Origin: Acidilobaceae archaeon
GTDB taxonomy: Archaea > Thermoproteota > Thermoprotei_A > Sulfolobales > Acidilobaceae
NCBI GenBank assembly: GCA_027051095.1
Contig: JALUAM010000007.1
Span: 23,720-87,719 of the forward strand
Direction: 5' to 3'
Length of the DNA stretch: 64,000 nucleotides
A program made the position numbers and the translations under genes. Within the stretch, counting starts at the first letter, position 1. Each line of letters starts with the position of its first letter. The notes under the pieces were generated by a model. The model did no database searches. It was not told where the DNA came from and saw nothing but the letters and a program-made list of their open reading frames with translations. Positions 15,091-23,285 of this stretch are shown here, one piece after another.

Positions 15091-16104
15091 TTGAAGTTCC
15101 TCAGGTGCAAGTCCATACCGCCACCTACGGGGAAGCTGGTAAGCATCATAGGAGCGGGCCCTGCGGGGCTGGGCGCGGCAGGGTACCTCAGGTGTAGGGG
15201 CCACGACGTGGTAGTGTACGATATGCTCCCTGAAGCGGGCGGCATGATGATGTTTGGGATACCAGATGACAGGATCCCGAAAGACAATATAAGGAAGTCC
15301 GTCAGGGAGCTGATGGAGGGGGGCGTAAGGTTCATATTCAACGTTAAGGTCGGCAGAGATATAGACTTGGAGGACATAATCAGGTCGAGCGACGCGGTGC
15401 TCATAGCTACAGGCACCTGGAAGCCCAGGAAGCTTAACGCTCCGGGCGAGGACCTACCCTGGGTGATACCAGCCGCCGACTGGCTAGTAGAGGTGCACCT
15501 AGCCAGGTACGGCTACATACCGTGGAGCAAGGTGCCTAAGGTGGGGGGCAGGATACTCGTAGTCGGCGGCGGCTTGACGGCGGCAGACGCTGTACAGGTG
15601 CCCCTCACGTATCCCGAGTTTAAGGACGGTGTGGAGAAAGTAGTACTTAGCTACAGGAGGACCAGGGACTACGCTCCCATGAGGAAGCAGGAGTTCGAGA
15701 GGCTCATAAAGCTGGGAGCTGAGCCTTGGGAGCTCACCCAGCCGGTCATGTTCTACGAGGAAGGCGGGCGCAGGTTTGTAAGGCTGGTTCGGATGAAGCT
15801 GGTTGACGACGGCAAGGGTAGGCCGAAGCCCGTCCCTGTGGAGGGGAGCGAGTTTGACGCAGAGTTCGATTGGGTGCTTCTGGCTATAGGTGAGATACCG
15901 ACACCTCCCTTCGAGAACGGCAAGTATGGTATAGAGCTGAACCCTGACGGGACTATTAAGACGGATGAAAACTTTATGACGACTAGGAGGGGAGTCTTTG
16001 CCGCCGGCGACGTGAGGCATGGTCCAAGCCTTATAGGCAAGGCGTTGAAGTCGGGCCTAGACGCTGCCGCCAAGGTGCACCTATACCTCGAGGGCAAGCT
16101 TTGA
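15091..16104 (+). CDS. FAD/NAD(P)H oxidoreductase, GltD/NfnB-like
   Basis: A 337-residue flavoprotein with two dinucleotide-binding motifs: FAD site VSIIGAGPAGLGAAGYLRCRGHDVVVYD and NAD(P) site ILVVGGGLTAADAV. The C-terminal FAD contact is GVFAAGDVRHGPSLIGKALKSG. The segment GGMMMFGIPDDRIPKDNIRKSV is diagnostic of the glutamate synthase small-subunit / NfnB / dihydropyrimidine dehydrogenase family. It lacks the N-terminal iron-sulfur domain of GltD, and there is no glutamate synthase large subunit beside it, so its electron partner (perhaps a ferredoxin) is unknown. TTG start after gggggcgaaggg. An AT-rich promoter (gatttaagtatttaaaag, about 14986-15003) lies upstream. Confidence 0.8.
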   Translation: MKFLRCKSIPPPTGKLVSIIGAGPAGLGAAGYLRCRGHDVVVYDMLPEAGGMMMFGIPDDRIPKDNIRKSVRELMEGGVRFIFNVKVGRDIDLEDIIRSSDAVLIATGTWKPRKLNAPGEDLPWVIPAADWLVEVHLARYGYIPWSKVPKVGGRILVVGGGLTAADAVQVPLTYPEFKDGVEKVVLSYRRTRDYAPMRKQEFERLIKLGAEPWELTQPVMFYEEGGRRFVRLVRMKLVDDGKGRPKPVPVEGSEFDAEFDWVLLAIGEIPTPPFENGKYGIELNPDGTIKTDENFMTTRRGVFAAGDVRHGPSLIGKALKSGLDAAAKVHLYLEGKL

Positions 16105-16133
16105 GGCCTCACCCTCAGGTCCTACCGGGACGG

Positions 16134-16143
16134 TTATTTTTAG
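16134..16143 (+). promoter_or_regulatory. TATA box for a candidate intergenic RNA
   Basis: The sequence ttatttttag lies in a convergent gap where no protein-coding gene needs a plus-strand promoter. It is spaced to start transcription around 16164, a few bases before the perfect stem at 16171. Confidence 0.4.
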
Positions 16144-16170
16144 CGCTGAACCCCCAGCTTAGTTAATAAT

Positions 16171-16260
16171 GAGCCCCCAGGGGATGCGCGACGGGCTATA
16201 CGCCGAGCGCGGGATGAGGAAGTGTCGCGGCAGCTCACCCCCAGGGAGCCCTGGGGGCTC
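16171..16260 (+). ncRNA. Candidate structured small RNA of about 90 nt
   Basis: GAGCCCCCAGGG (16171-16182) and CCCTGGGGGCTC (16249-16260) form a perfect 12-bp terminal stem. Inside, CGCGAC (16187-16192) pairs with GTCGCG (16224-16229), and a small hairpin (GGC/GCC) plus gggatgagga lie at the top. The element fills the gap between two convergent genes and has its own TATA box. The layout (lower stem, bulges, upper stem) recalls an H/ACA-type guide, but the 3' ACA is absent (aaa instead) and I could not assign a target. A bidirectional terminator is the main alternative. Its right arm overlaps the stop of the minus-strand gene by two bases. Confidence 0.4.
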
Positions 16261-17098
16261 AAACCGCGGGCTTATCAGCCTCGGACTCCAGCCTCACCTG
16301 CTCTTTAACCCTCCTCTTCACGTCGTCCGGCTCGAAGGGCATAGCAGCTACTAGGCTGTCAGGCGCTACTATGTAACCCTCCTTTATCAGTTTAAGCAGG
16401 GCTTTGTAGGCTGAGTACGCTGCGAGGTCCTCAGACTGCCCGATAGCCATGGCTATGCCCTTGGCTATATCATAGGCCGAGCGTAGGATTTCCTCGTCCC
16501 CGGCTTCAAGCCTATCGCCTTCCCTGAGGGCGTCCACTAGAGCAGCCGCCACGTCTATCCTCAGGTAGACTATGACCCAGTCGTCAGCGACGCTAACGCT
16601 CACCTCGTAGTCATAGTCACCGTCGTAGTCGTCGATTATTATTGGCGCATAGTCCGGGTAGGCGGCTTCGGGCAGACCTTCCTCGGATACAACGACCACA
16701 GCCGTGTTAAGCCTCCTGTTGCTCAGCTTGGACGCGATGCCCTCCACAAGGCCCCACAACTTAACCATGTCCTCGGAGTCTATGTCCAGCCAGCGCTCTT
16801 CCATGCTGGGGGCTTCGTAGGGCTCTACAGCCTCTAAGGCATTGTACGGCCATCCCTGCCTTGAAGCCGTCTCTAAGGCTATCTCCTCCACGTAGCGCGC
16901 GATGAGGCTGTCGAGCGCTCTAGCGGCGACAGCGCCGGCTATAACGCCCAGTGCGGCACCCGCTAGCATAGACTCCACTAGCAGTCCCCTGTCCCAGCCA
17001 GCTAGCATCCAAGCCATGAGCCCCGTGAGGGACCCCCACCAAGCCCCTAAGGCGGCGCCTGCGGCCAGCCTCTTAACCCTGTATCTCGGCGCTATCAC
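16259..17098 (-). CDS. Hypothetical membrane-anchored protein
   Basis: A 279-residue protein with no family I recognise. Residues 10-60 hold two glycine/alanine-rich transmembrane helices (AAGAALGAWWGSLTGLMAWML and LVESMLAGAALGVIAGAVAARAL) that form a hairpin. The remaining 210 residues are a soluble, strongly acidic domain with alternating strands (TAVVVVSEE, VSVSVADDWVIVYLRID) and helices, and an Asp/Tyr-rich stretch (IIIDDYDGDYDYEV) that could bind cations. GTG start. The minus-strand promoter is probably the AT-rich attatattataaa at about 17150-17162. It may be a lineage-specific membrane sensor or scaffold; this is conjecture. Confidence 0.6.
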   Translation of the reverse strand: MIAPRYRVKRLAAGAALGAWWGSLTGLMAWMLAGWDRGLLVESMLAGAALGVIAGAVAARALDSLIARYVEEIALETASRQGWPYNALEAVEPYEAPSMEERWLDIDSEDMVKLWGLVEGIASKLSNRRLNTAVVVVSEEGLPEAAYPDYAPIIIDDYDGDYDYEVSVSVADDWVIVYLRIDVAAALVDALREGDRLEAGDEEILRSAYDIAKGIAMAIGQSEDLAAYSAYKALLKLIKEGYIVAPDSLVAAMPFEPDDVKRRVKEQVRLESEADKPAV

Positions 17099-17293
17099 TT
17101 ATACACCTCCAGCTGCTCGGCACCAGCATCAAGTCTCGGGGCCACCGCCTATTATATTATAAAGCCTGCAGGGTGCGTGGGGGCCTCGGGGCTACAATGG
17201 TTCCCCACGTGCCCGTCGGCCTGCCCATCGTTCCTCACAGGCCCATAAGCTCTAGGAGTAGTACAGGGGTTTTAAAGAGGGGAGGCAGGAGCC

Positions 17294-18247
17294 GTGAGGA
17301 AGGGCGGGCTACGGCTCAACATATTATCAGTCTTTGACCCCTGGGACAGCCCTCTATGCTACTGCCCGTTCAAGTTCAGCCTGAACCCTTACACGGGCTG
17401 CAGTATAGGATGCCACTACTGCTACGCCACCGCCTATATAGGGTTGAAGCCGAGCCAGGCGAAGAAGAACGCTCTTAACAGGCTGCTCCGCGACCTCGCG
17501 AAAATCCCTCCAGGGGCTATCATAAACGTGGGAACTAGCAGCGACCCATATCCCCCCGAGGAGCGGGAGGTTGGCCTTACCCGCGCACTTCTTGAAGCCC
17601 TTGTGCCCGCGGGCTTTAAGATACTTATAACCACTAAGGGGGTGCTCTACGCTACACGCGATATAGATTTAATATCTAAGGGTAACGTGGCGGTGACCCC
17701 GACTATCACGATGCTCGACGAGGCTAAGGCCAGAGTAGTAGAACCCCTAGCCCCGTCCCCTCTAGAGCGCATCAAGGCAGTAGAACTAGCTTCGAGGGCC
17801 GGGGTACCTGTAGGCGTCAGAGTAGACCCCATAATACCGTATGTAAACGACGACCGCTATGAGATAGAAGAGCTTCTTGGGAGGCTCGCCGATGCGGGGG
17901 CGAGGTTCATAGTGACGAGTACCTATAAGGCGAGGCCGGACAACCTGGCGCGCATGAGGGAGGCTCTGGGCGAGATAGGCGAGATGGTCTACAGGCTTTA
18001 CAGGGAAAAGGGTGTAAAGATGCACGGCTACATATACCTGCCCCGCGACATGAGGGAGAGACTCCTAAGGCCGGTCGTAAGGGAGGCGGCGAGGCTAGGC
18101 TTAGAGTACGCCACCTGCAGGGAGGGCTTCAGGGGGAGGGAGTGGTTCAACGCTGGTAGCTGCGATGGAAGCCACTTAATCCCCCTCAGGATAAAGCCCC
18201 GCAGGCTAGCCGAGAGACTGGATAAGTGGCTGGGGGCCTCGGGCTGA
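17294..18247 (+). CDS. Radical SAM protein of the spore-photoproduct-lyase (SplB/Rv2578c) family
   Basis: A 317-residue protein with the radical-SAM cluster motif CSIGCHYCYA in the context SLNPYTGCSIGCHYCYA, which defines the SPL-like subgroup. VGTSSDPYPPEE follows, contributing to SAM binding. The C-terminal part YATCREGFRGREWFNAGSCDGSHL adds further cysteines. Archaeal members are widespread but their reaction is not established; DNA photoproduct repair should not be assumed. GTG start after ggggaggcagga, with a TATA-like ttttaaag about 22-29 bases upstream. It stands alone between a hypothetical gene on the other strand and a small unknown. Confidence 0.82.
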   Translation: MRKGGLRLNILSVFDPWDSPLCYCPFKFSLNPYTGCSIGCHYCYATAYIGLKPSQAKKNALNRLLRDLAKIPPGAIINVGTSSDPYPPEEREVGLTRALLEALVPAGFKILITTKGVLYATRDIDLISKGNVAVTPTITMLDEAKARVVEPLAPSPLERIKAVELASRAGVPVGVRVDPIIPYVNDDRYEIEELLGRLADAGARFIVTSTYKARPDNLARMREALGEIGEMVYRLYREKGVKMHGYIYLPRDMRERLLRPVVREAARLGLEYATCREGFRGREWFNAGSCDGSHLIPLRIKPRRLAERLDKWLGASG

Positions 18248-18420
18248 GACCGAGCTCGTCACGAGTCGGGACTGTCAGGCTCTCCTCACAGGCCCCTCCA
18301 CAGCGCAGGGATCTGCCGTCAAGCCCCTTCTAGGATAGGTCCTTTAGGATCTCATTGAGAAGGGCGTTCACCATGTCAGCTTATTTATTTAGAAGACGTA
18401 TTTATCTATAACGTGATAGC

Positions 18421-18765
18421 ATGGGTGACGCGTCGGCGGAGAGAAGGCTCTTCGAGGCTGTGGAGAGGCTGTTCAGGGGGGAAGCATCCATAGCTGAGGT
18501 CGAGAAGGCGGCCATCATGCTCTGTGAGGGAGACCAGGGCTGCATATCATCGATTATAGCGCTTGTCGAGGCCTACGTGCTAAGGCATTCAAGGCTCTCA
18601 AGGCTCGACGGATCAAGCAACCTCGAGTTTAGGCTTGCATCGGAGGTCCTAACTTGCGCTCTAAGAATCGCGGGGGAATTCTCGGAGAGAAGGGAGAGAC
18701 TCAGGCGTAGGAGAGGCGGCAGGGGCTGGAGGATACTCATGTCCGCCCGCGCCGGGAGTCGATAG
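18421..18765 (+). CDS. Hypothetical small helical protein
   Basis: A 114-residue protein, mostly predicted alpha-helix, starting MGDASAERRLFEAVERLFRGEASIAEVEKAA. Four cysteines in the middle (LCEGDQGC, LTCAL) and a very basic C-terminus (RRERLRRRRGGRGWR) suggest nucleic-acid contact. I know of no family match. The ATG is preceded by an AT-rich stretch (ttatttatttagaag, tatttatctata) that supplies a promoter; the 173-base gap upstream has no other feature I can support. It is followed 53 bases later by a B12/radical-SAM gene. Confidence 0.55.
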   Translation: MGDASAERRLFEAVERLFRGEASIAEVEKAAIMLCEGDQGCISSIIALVEAYVLRHSRLSRLDGSSNLEFRLASEVLTCALRIAGEFSERRERLRRRRGGRGWRILMSARAGSR

Positions 18766-18818
18766 GAGGCCCTCCTTAACCCCCGGTGCGGGCATCACTG
18801 TGTAGGGCGGGGGCGCCT

Positions 18819-20165
18819 GTGAAGCTGGGCGTCGTAGTAAGGGTAGCTTATGGGGCTCGGAACGCGGCTGCCCCCATAGCCTCGGCGATTCTAAAGGAGC
18901 TGGGGAACGCCAGGGTCTTCGTTGTAGAGGAGGATCCGGTTCCCGTGGCGGCCAGGCTGGAGGAGAGGGGCTTCAAGGCCGTGATATTATACAGCCTTTC
19001 AACCCCTCTGTTCCTGGAGATCGCAGAGGAGGTCGCCGCTGCTGCAAGGAGGTTCCCCGTAGCCGCGGGGGGACCTCACGCGTCAGGCGCTTACTGGCAG
19101 GTGTTGAGGCTCGGCGTGCGCGCGGCTGTTGTTGGAGATGGCGAGCCTGCAGCCCCTCTGCTCGTGGAGGCGCTAGCGGGGGAGAGAAGCCTGAGCGAGG
19201 TCCCTAACATAGCGTACTCGGAGGGCGGGAGCTTCAAAGTGACGAGGAGGGTCTACGCCGACCTAGACGAGTATGAGCCGCACAGCGTCGAGCTAGGATT
19301 GTACCCGCCCATAGAAATAATGAGGGGCTGCACTCACAGGTGCACCTTCTGCGAGATACCATACCAGGCGGGGCCCCGTGTTAGGTTTAGGAGCGTGGAG
19401 AGCGTCGCCAGGGCTGTTAGAGATTACGTTAGAGCCGGAAGGCTAGACATTAGGTTCGTCGCGCCGGTGGGCTTCGCCTACATGAGCAGGAACTTGAGGG
19501 AGCCTAACGTGGAGGCTATTGAGAGCCTGCTTCTAGCTGTTAGGAGGGAGGGGGGTAGGCCCTACCTGGGCACGTTCCCCAGCGAGACCCGGCCCGAGTT
19601 CGTAACAGACGAGGTCCTACGGGTGGTTGCGAGGCTCGCGTACAACAGGAAGATAGCTATGGGCCTTCAGACCGGCAGCGAGGACCTGCTAGCAGCGATC
19701 AGGAGGGGGCATGGAGTCGAGGAGGTTATAGAGGCCTCCAGGAGGGCTTTAAGACACGGCTTCAGGCCAATAGTCGATATAATATTTGGGCTGCCCGGCG
19801 AAACAGAGAGGGACGTCGAGGAGAACATCAGGGTTATGGAGAGGCTCGCATCGATGGGCGCCAAGCTGAGGCTCCACACTTTCATGCCGCTGCCCGGCAC
19901 ACCCCTAGCCAGGAGCCCCCCGGGCAGGATACATCCGCTCTACAGGAAGGTAATACCCAGGCTGAAGGCCAGGTACGCAGTGGAGGGCTACTGGGAGGAG
20001 CAAGAGGAGCTAGCTAGGAAGATACACTGCCTCATGGCTTTAGATCCTCTTCCCACCAGAAGCCCCCGGCCTGCGAAGCCAAGGGCCAGCTGCGGCGATA
20101 TATGGGCAAGGTTCCGCAGGCTGCTGGGGGTCGAAGAGGAAGCCGCCGCGGCGAGCAAGGGTTAA
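18819..20165 (+). CDS. B12-binding-domain radical SAM protein (MJ_1487-like family)
   Basis: About 448 residues. The N-terminal 140 residues are a Rossmann-like cobalamin-binding type domain (LGVVVRVAYGARNAAAPIASAILKELG, FPVAAGGPHASGAYWQVLRLG, VVGDGEPA) without the classical DxHxxG. The radical-SAM domain follows, with cluster motif EIMRGCTHRCTFCEIPYQ and downstream GLQTGSEDLLAAIRRGHG and IIFGLPGETERDV. The family is common in archaea and its reaction is unknown. I chose the GTG at 18819 (MKLGVVVRVAYG), which follows ggcgggggcg, rather than the GTG at 18786. Confidence 0.8.
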   Translation: MKLGVVVRVAYGARNAAAPIASAILKELGNARVFVVEEDPVPVAARLEERGFKAVILYSLSTPLFLEIAEEVAAAARRFPVAAGGPHASGAYWQVLRLGVRAAVVGDGEPAAPLLVEALAGERSLSEVPNIAYSEGGSFKVTRRVYADLDEYEPHSVELGLYPPIEIMRGCTHRCTFCEIPYQAGPRVRFRSVESVARAVRDYVRAGRLDIRFVAPVGFAYMSRNLREPNVEAIESLLLAVRREGGRPYLGTFPSETRPEFVTDEVLRVVARLAYNRKIAMGLQTGSEDLLAAIRRGHGVEEVIEASRRALRHGFRPIVDIIFGLPGETERDVEENIRVMERLASMGAKLRLHTFMPLPGTPLARSPPGRIHPLYRKVIPRLKARYAVEGYWEEQEELARKIHCLMALDPLPTRSPRPAKPRASCGDIWARFRRLLGVEEEAAAASKG

Positions 20166-20229
20166 AGGCAGAGCGTTATTATATAATTTAATGTTCTCCT
20201 TTCGTCTATTGACTCTAAGGGGCCAGGCT

Positions 20230-21450
20230 TTGGCTAGGGCTAGGGGGGCCGTCTACAGGAAGCCCATTTATATCGTTGACGGGGCGAGGACCCCAATAGG
20301 CAAGTTCGGCAGGAGTCTTAGAGAGGTTTCAGCTGTGGACCTAGCGGCTGTAACCATAAGAGCGGCTCTCGAGAAAGCGGGTATAGAAGGCGGCGACGTG
20401 GATCTTGTCATAATGGGCCATGTAATAAGGGCTGGCACGGGGATGAACACTGCAAAGCACGCGGCCCTCAAGGCCGGGCTGCCCGAAGACGTTGAAGGTT
20501 ACAATGTCAACATGGTGTGCGCCAGCGGCATGGCAGCGATCATAGAAGCGGGCATGATCATAGAGTCGGGAGCCGCCGATATAGTGATAGCCGGCGGCAT
20601 GGAGAGCATGAGCACAGCCCCCTTCCTAGTACCCCCCTCGATAAGGTGGGGTGTAAGGCTGATCTACAGCGGCTCCCTGGAGGTAAAAGACTCCATGGTC
20701 CACGACGGGCTGTACGACCCGATCAATATGAAAGTTATGGGCGAGGAGGCGGACGAGACTGCGTGGGAATACGAGGCACCAAGGGAAGAACTGGACATGA
20801 TAGCGTATGAGAGCCACGCCAGGTCTGCTAAAGCGTGGGATACAGGATTCATGCAGAAGCTCGTGGTGCCCGTCGTCGATAGGGGAAGGGTTCTGCTAGA
20901 CTTCGACGAGGGGATCAGGAGGGACACTAGCATAGACGCACTCTCAAGGCTCCCCCCAGTATTTACGCCGAAGGGCCCCCACACAGCCGGTAACAGTAGC
21001 CAGCTCAGCGATGGAGCCGTGAGCCTAATCGTAGCAAGCGAGGAGGCTGTGAAGAGGCTCGGGTTGAAGCCTAAGGCGAGGCTGCTAGCCTGGTCTGTGT
21101 CCGGTGTTAACCCGAGGAGGTTCCCCGTGGCGCCTATACCAGCGGTCAGGAAGCTCCTGGACATCCTCGGCTGGAGCGTCAGCGACGTGGACTACTGGGA
21201 GAATAACGAGGCTTTCGCGGTAAACAGTTACATATTCAACAGGGAGCTGGGAGTGCCGTATGACAGGCTCAACGTGATGGGAGGGTCTATAGGAGTGGGC
21301 CACCCTCTAGGCTCCACAGGGGCCAGGCTGGTGCTGCACCTAGCTTACATACTAGACGAGTTCCAGGCTAAAAGAGGGGTCGCCTCCATCTGCCACGGGC
21401 TTGGAGGGGCTGCTGCCGTGGCGATCGAGAGGGTTGAGACAGCTCCCTAG
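20230..21450 (+). CDS. Acetyl-CoA C-acetyltransferase (acetoacetyl-CoA thiolase)
   Basis: A catalytically complete thiolase that condenses or cleaves acetoacetyl-CoA. The nucleophile is the cysteine in NMVCASGMAAI. NNEAFAV, the acid/base histidine in GVGHPLGSTGARL and the second cysteine in SICHGLGGAAAV are all present. It may feed the mevalonate pathway or end beta-oxidation. A TATA box (ttatataattta) lies immediately before the ORF-track ATG at 20191, which would leave that codon upstream of the transcript. The TTG at 20230 (MARARGAVYRKPIYIVDGARTPIG) has aaggggc at good spacing and is preferred; TTG 20209 is another option. It ends overlapping the convergent PfkB gene by four bases. Confidence 0.9.
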   Translation: MARARGAVYRKPIYIVDGARTPIGKFGRSLREVSAVDLAAVTIRAALEKAGIEGGDVDLVIMGHVIRAGTGMNTAKHAALKAGLPEDVEGYNVNMVCASGMAAIIEAGMIIESGAADIVIAGGMESMSTAPFLVPPSIRWGVRLIYSGSLEVKDSMVHDGLYDPINMKVMGEEADETAWEYEAPREELDMIAYESHARSAKAWDTGFMQKLVVPVVDRGRVLLDFDEGIRRDTSIDALSRLPPVFTPKGPHTAGNSSQLSDGAVSLIVASEEAVKRLGLKPKARLLAWSVSGVNPRRFPVAPIPAVRKLLDILGWSVSDVDYWENNEAFAVNSYIFNRELGVPYDRLNVMGGSIGVGHPLGSTGARLVLHLAYILDEFQAKRGVASICHGLGGAAAVAIERVETAP

Positions 21451-22376
21451 CACTTCTCGGCTTCGCCCACCTCCTCGGCCAGCATCACCACCTCCTCTAG
21501 TGTGGGCATCGAGCTGCTCCCCCTTTTAGACACTTTGGCGGAGCCTGCGGCTAGAGCGTAGACTAGAGCCTCCTCCAGGCCGGCGCCTGCTAGCAGCCAG
21601 ACGTTGAAGGCTGCGTCGAATGCATCGCCGGCCCCAGTCACGTCTACAACCTTAACCCTTGGCAGTCTAGTTGCCCTGAGGCAAGCGTCAGGGGTTAGAA
21701 GGGTGGCTCCTCCCCTGCCGTGTTTGACTACCACCCTGCTGGCACCCTTCTTTAGGAACGCCGAGGCGGTCATGGGGTCCTGTGAGCCTGTGACCGAGCG
21801 TAGCTCTACAGTGTTGATAAATATCGTGTCCGCATGCCTCGAGGCCTCTAGGACCTCGCCGGGCCTTCTGACTGCCTCGCCCCCTGGATCGTAGCTGATC
21901 GTGCAATGGGGGCATAGCTCTCTAGCCTTAGTCACTAGGCTAGGCTTTACGCTTGCTAGGTGTATGTGACCTCTGAAGCCGCGCAGGTGCTCCTCCTCCA
22001 GGGTGAGGTCCTCGTTTGCGCCCCTAATAGTTATCATGGACCTCAGCGACCTAGCGGCGTCCACGAGCACGACAACCATGCCGGCGGGTTTATCGGAGAT
22101 CGTGACGAGCGACACATCGACGCCGGCGGACTTAACAGCTTCTAGAAGGCCTAGGACCACGGCTTGCCTACCCGCCACAGCCCTAAGGTATGACTTTTGG
22201 CCTAGCCTGGCAACTGCTATGGCGTAGTTAGTGGCAGCGCCGCCAGGCCCCACCCACGCGTCGCTGGCGAACACTATCTCGTCGCCGCCGGGTATACGGG
22301 GCACGTAGAGGCTCACATCTATGTTGATGTTGCCGATGGCTAGGTGCGCCTGGCTAAGAGGCCTGGGTAGAACCAT
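21447..22376 (-). CDS. PfkB-family sugar/nucleoside kinase
   Basis: A 309-residue ribokinase-fold enzyme. The PfkB signature 2 with the catalytic aspartate is VVDVTGAGDAFDAAFNVWLL. The N-terminal substrate-side glycines are VGPGGAATNYAIAVARLG. Its 5' end overlaps the uridine phosphorylase gene by 37 bases, so the two are translated together. In archaea such pairs process nucleosides: phosphorylase yields ribose-1-phosphate, and a PfkB enzyme can phosphorylate that product or act as a nucleoside kinase. The substrate cannot be read from the sequence. ATG start. Confidence 0.82.
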   Translation of the reverse strand: MVLPRPLSQAHLAIGNINIDVSLYVPRIPGGDEIVFASDAWVGPGGAATNYAIAVARLGQKSYLRAVAGRQAVVLGLLEAVKSAGVDVSLVTISDKPAGMVVVLVDAARSLRSMITIRGANEDLTLEEEHLRGFRGHIHLASVKPSLVTKARELCPHCTISYDPGGEAVRRPGEVLEASRHADTIFINTVELRSVTGSQDPMTASAFLKKGASRVVVKHGRGGATLLTPDACLRATRLPRVKVVDVTGAGDAFDAAFNVWLLAGAGLEEALVYALAAGSAKVSKRGSSSMPTLEEVVMLAEEVGEAEKC

Positions 22377-23182
22377 TTCTTACCACGCCCCCTCTTAATA
22401 GAGTCCCACTCCGATAGAATCTTCACAGCCTCCGAGGCTACTCGGGCGGCCTCCTTGACGCCGGCGTCGACCACAAATTCATCTGTATCCCTGTTTGCGA
22501 CAACGCTGCACACGCACCCAGCCCTGGCACCATATAGCTGGGAGAGCGTGAAGATAGTGGCAGCCTCCATCTCGAAGCCAAGGACGCCTGCGGCCTGTAG
22601 CTCGGGTATTATGGATGCGGCCCTTGGAGTCATGTAGCCCTTGAAGCCGGGGCGCCCCTGGCCCAGGTAGAAGCTGTCTGTGCTTGCAACGACGCCCACC
22701 TCGTACCTCAAGCCTGCAGACTCGGCAGCCTCTATGAGGGCCAGCACGACCTCAAAGGACGCGGCAGCGGGGTACTCCGCGATCACGTACTGCTTGCTGG
22801 TCCCTTCCAGCCTTACGGCTCCCGAGGCTATGACTAGGGTGCCGGGCTCTAGATCCCTTTTAAGGCCGCCCATAGTCCCCACTCTTATAAACGTGTTTGC
22901 TCCGACCCTGAGCAGCTCCTCCAGGGCTATAGCCGTGCTCGGACCCCCTATGCCAGTGCTCGTCACACTTATCCTGACACCCTTGTAGACGCCGGTCCAG
23001 GTCCTGAACTCTCTGTGATGAGCTATCAGACTCGCCTCATCCCAGAGGGAAGCGATCAGGTCTGTTCTCTCCGGGTCTCCAGGCAGGAGTACATATTCGG
23101 CCACGTCGCCCCTCTTAATCCTGAGATGGTACTGGAGCCCCTGCTCGCCTTCAGGCCTCGCAGCACTCCTAAGCCCTTCCAC
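22340..23182 (-). CDS. Uridine phosphorylase family nucleoside phosphorylase
   Basis: About 280 residues in the NP-I fold. The phosphate-binding N-terminus is EYVLLPGDPERTDLIA; the central motif STGIGGPSTAIALEELLRVGANTFIRVGTMGGL is typical of the uridine phosphorylase branch; the ribose-binding FEMEAATIFTLSQLYG follows. It cleaves a nucleoside with phosphate to base plus ribose-1-phosphate. The ORF-track start at 23479 would run through the divergent nfo gene. The GTG at 23182 follows ctgaggggtcc and gives the normal family length. It is upstream of, and overlaps, the PfkB kinase. Confidence 0.86.
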   Translation of the reverse strand: MEGLRSAARPEGEQGLQYHLRIKRGDVAEYVLLPGDPERTDLIASLWDEASLIAHHREFRTWTGVYKGVRISVTSTGIGGPSTAIALEELLRVGANTFIRVGTMGGLKRDLEPGTLVIASGAVRLEGTSKQYVIAEYPAAASFEVVLALIEAAESAGLRYEVGVVASTDSFYLGQGRPGFKGYMTPRAASIIPELQAAGVLGFEMEAATIFTLSQLYGARAGCVCSVVANRDTDEFVVDAGVKEAARVASEAVKILSEWDSIKRGRGKKWFYPGLLARRT

Positions 23183-23285
23183 GGGACCCCTCAGGAACGC
23201 GTGAAGCCTGGGAAGGTTAAGGCTGGAGCCTCTGTGGCCCTCCTTAAGGCCTAGCGGCGGGCTAAGGAATCGCGGGAGGGGCGTT

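Noticed and set aside
16171-16260. Box C/D sRNA call based on gggATGAGGA
   Set aside because: No CTGA follows it and the motif lies inside a base-paired upper stem, so only a generic structured-RNA call is kept.
18248-18420. Fourteen-codon minus-strand ORF in the gap (starting MVNALLNEIL)
   Set aside because: Too short, no Shine-Dalgarno, and the AT-rich bases around it are better explained as the promoter of the downstream gene.
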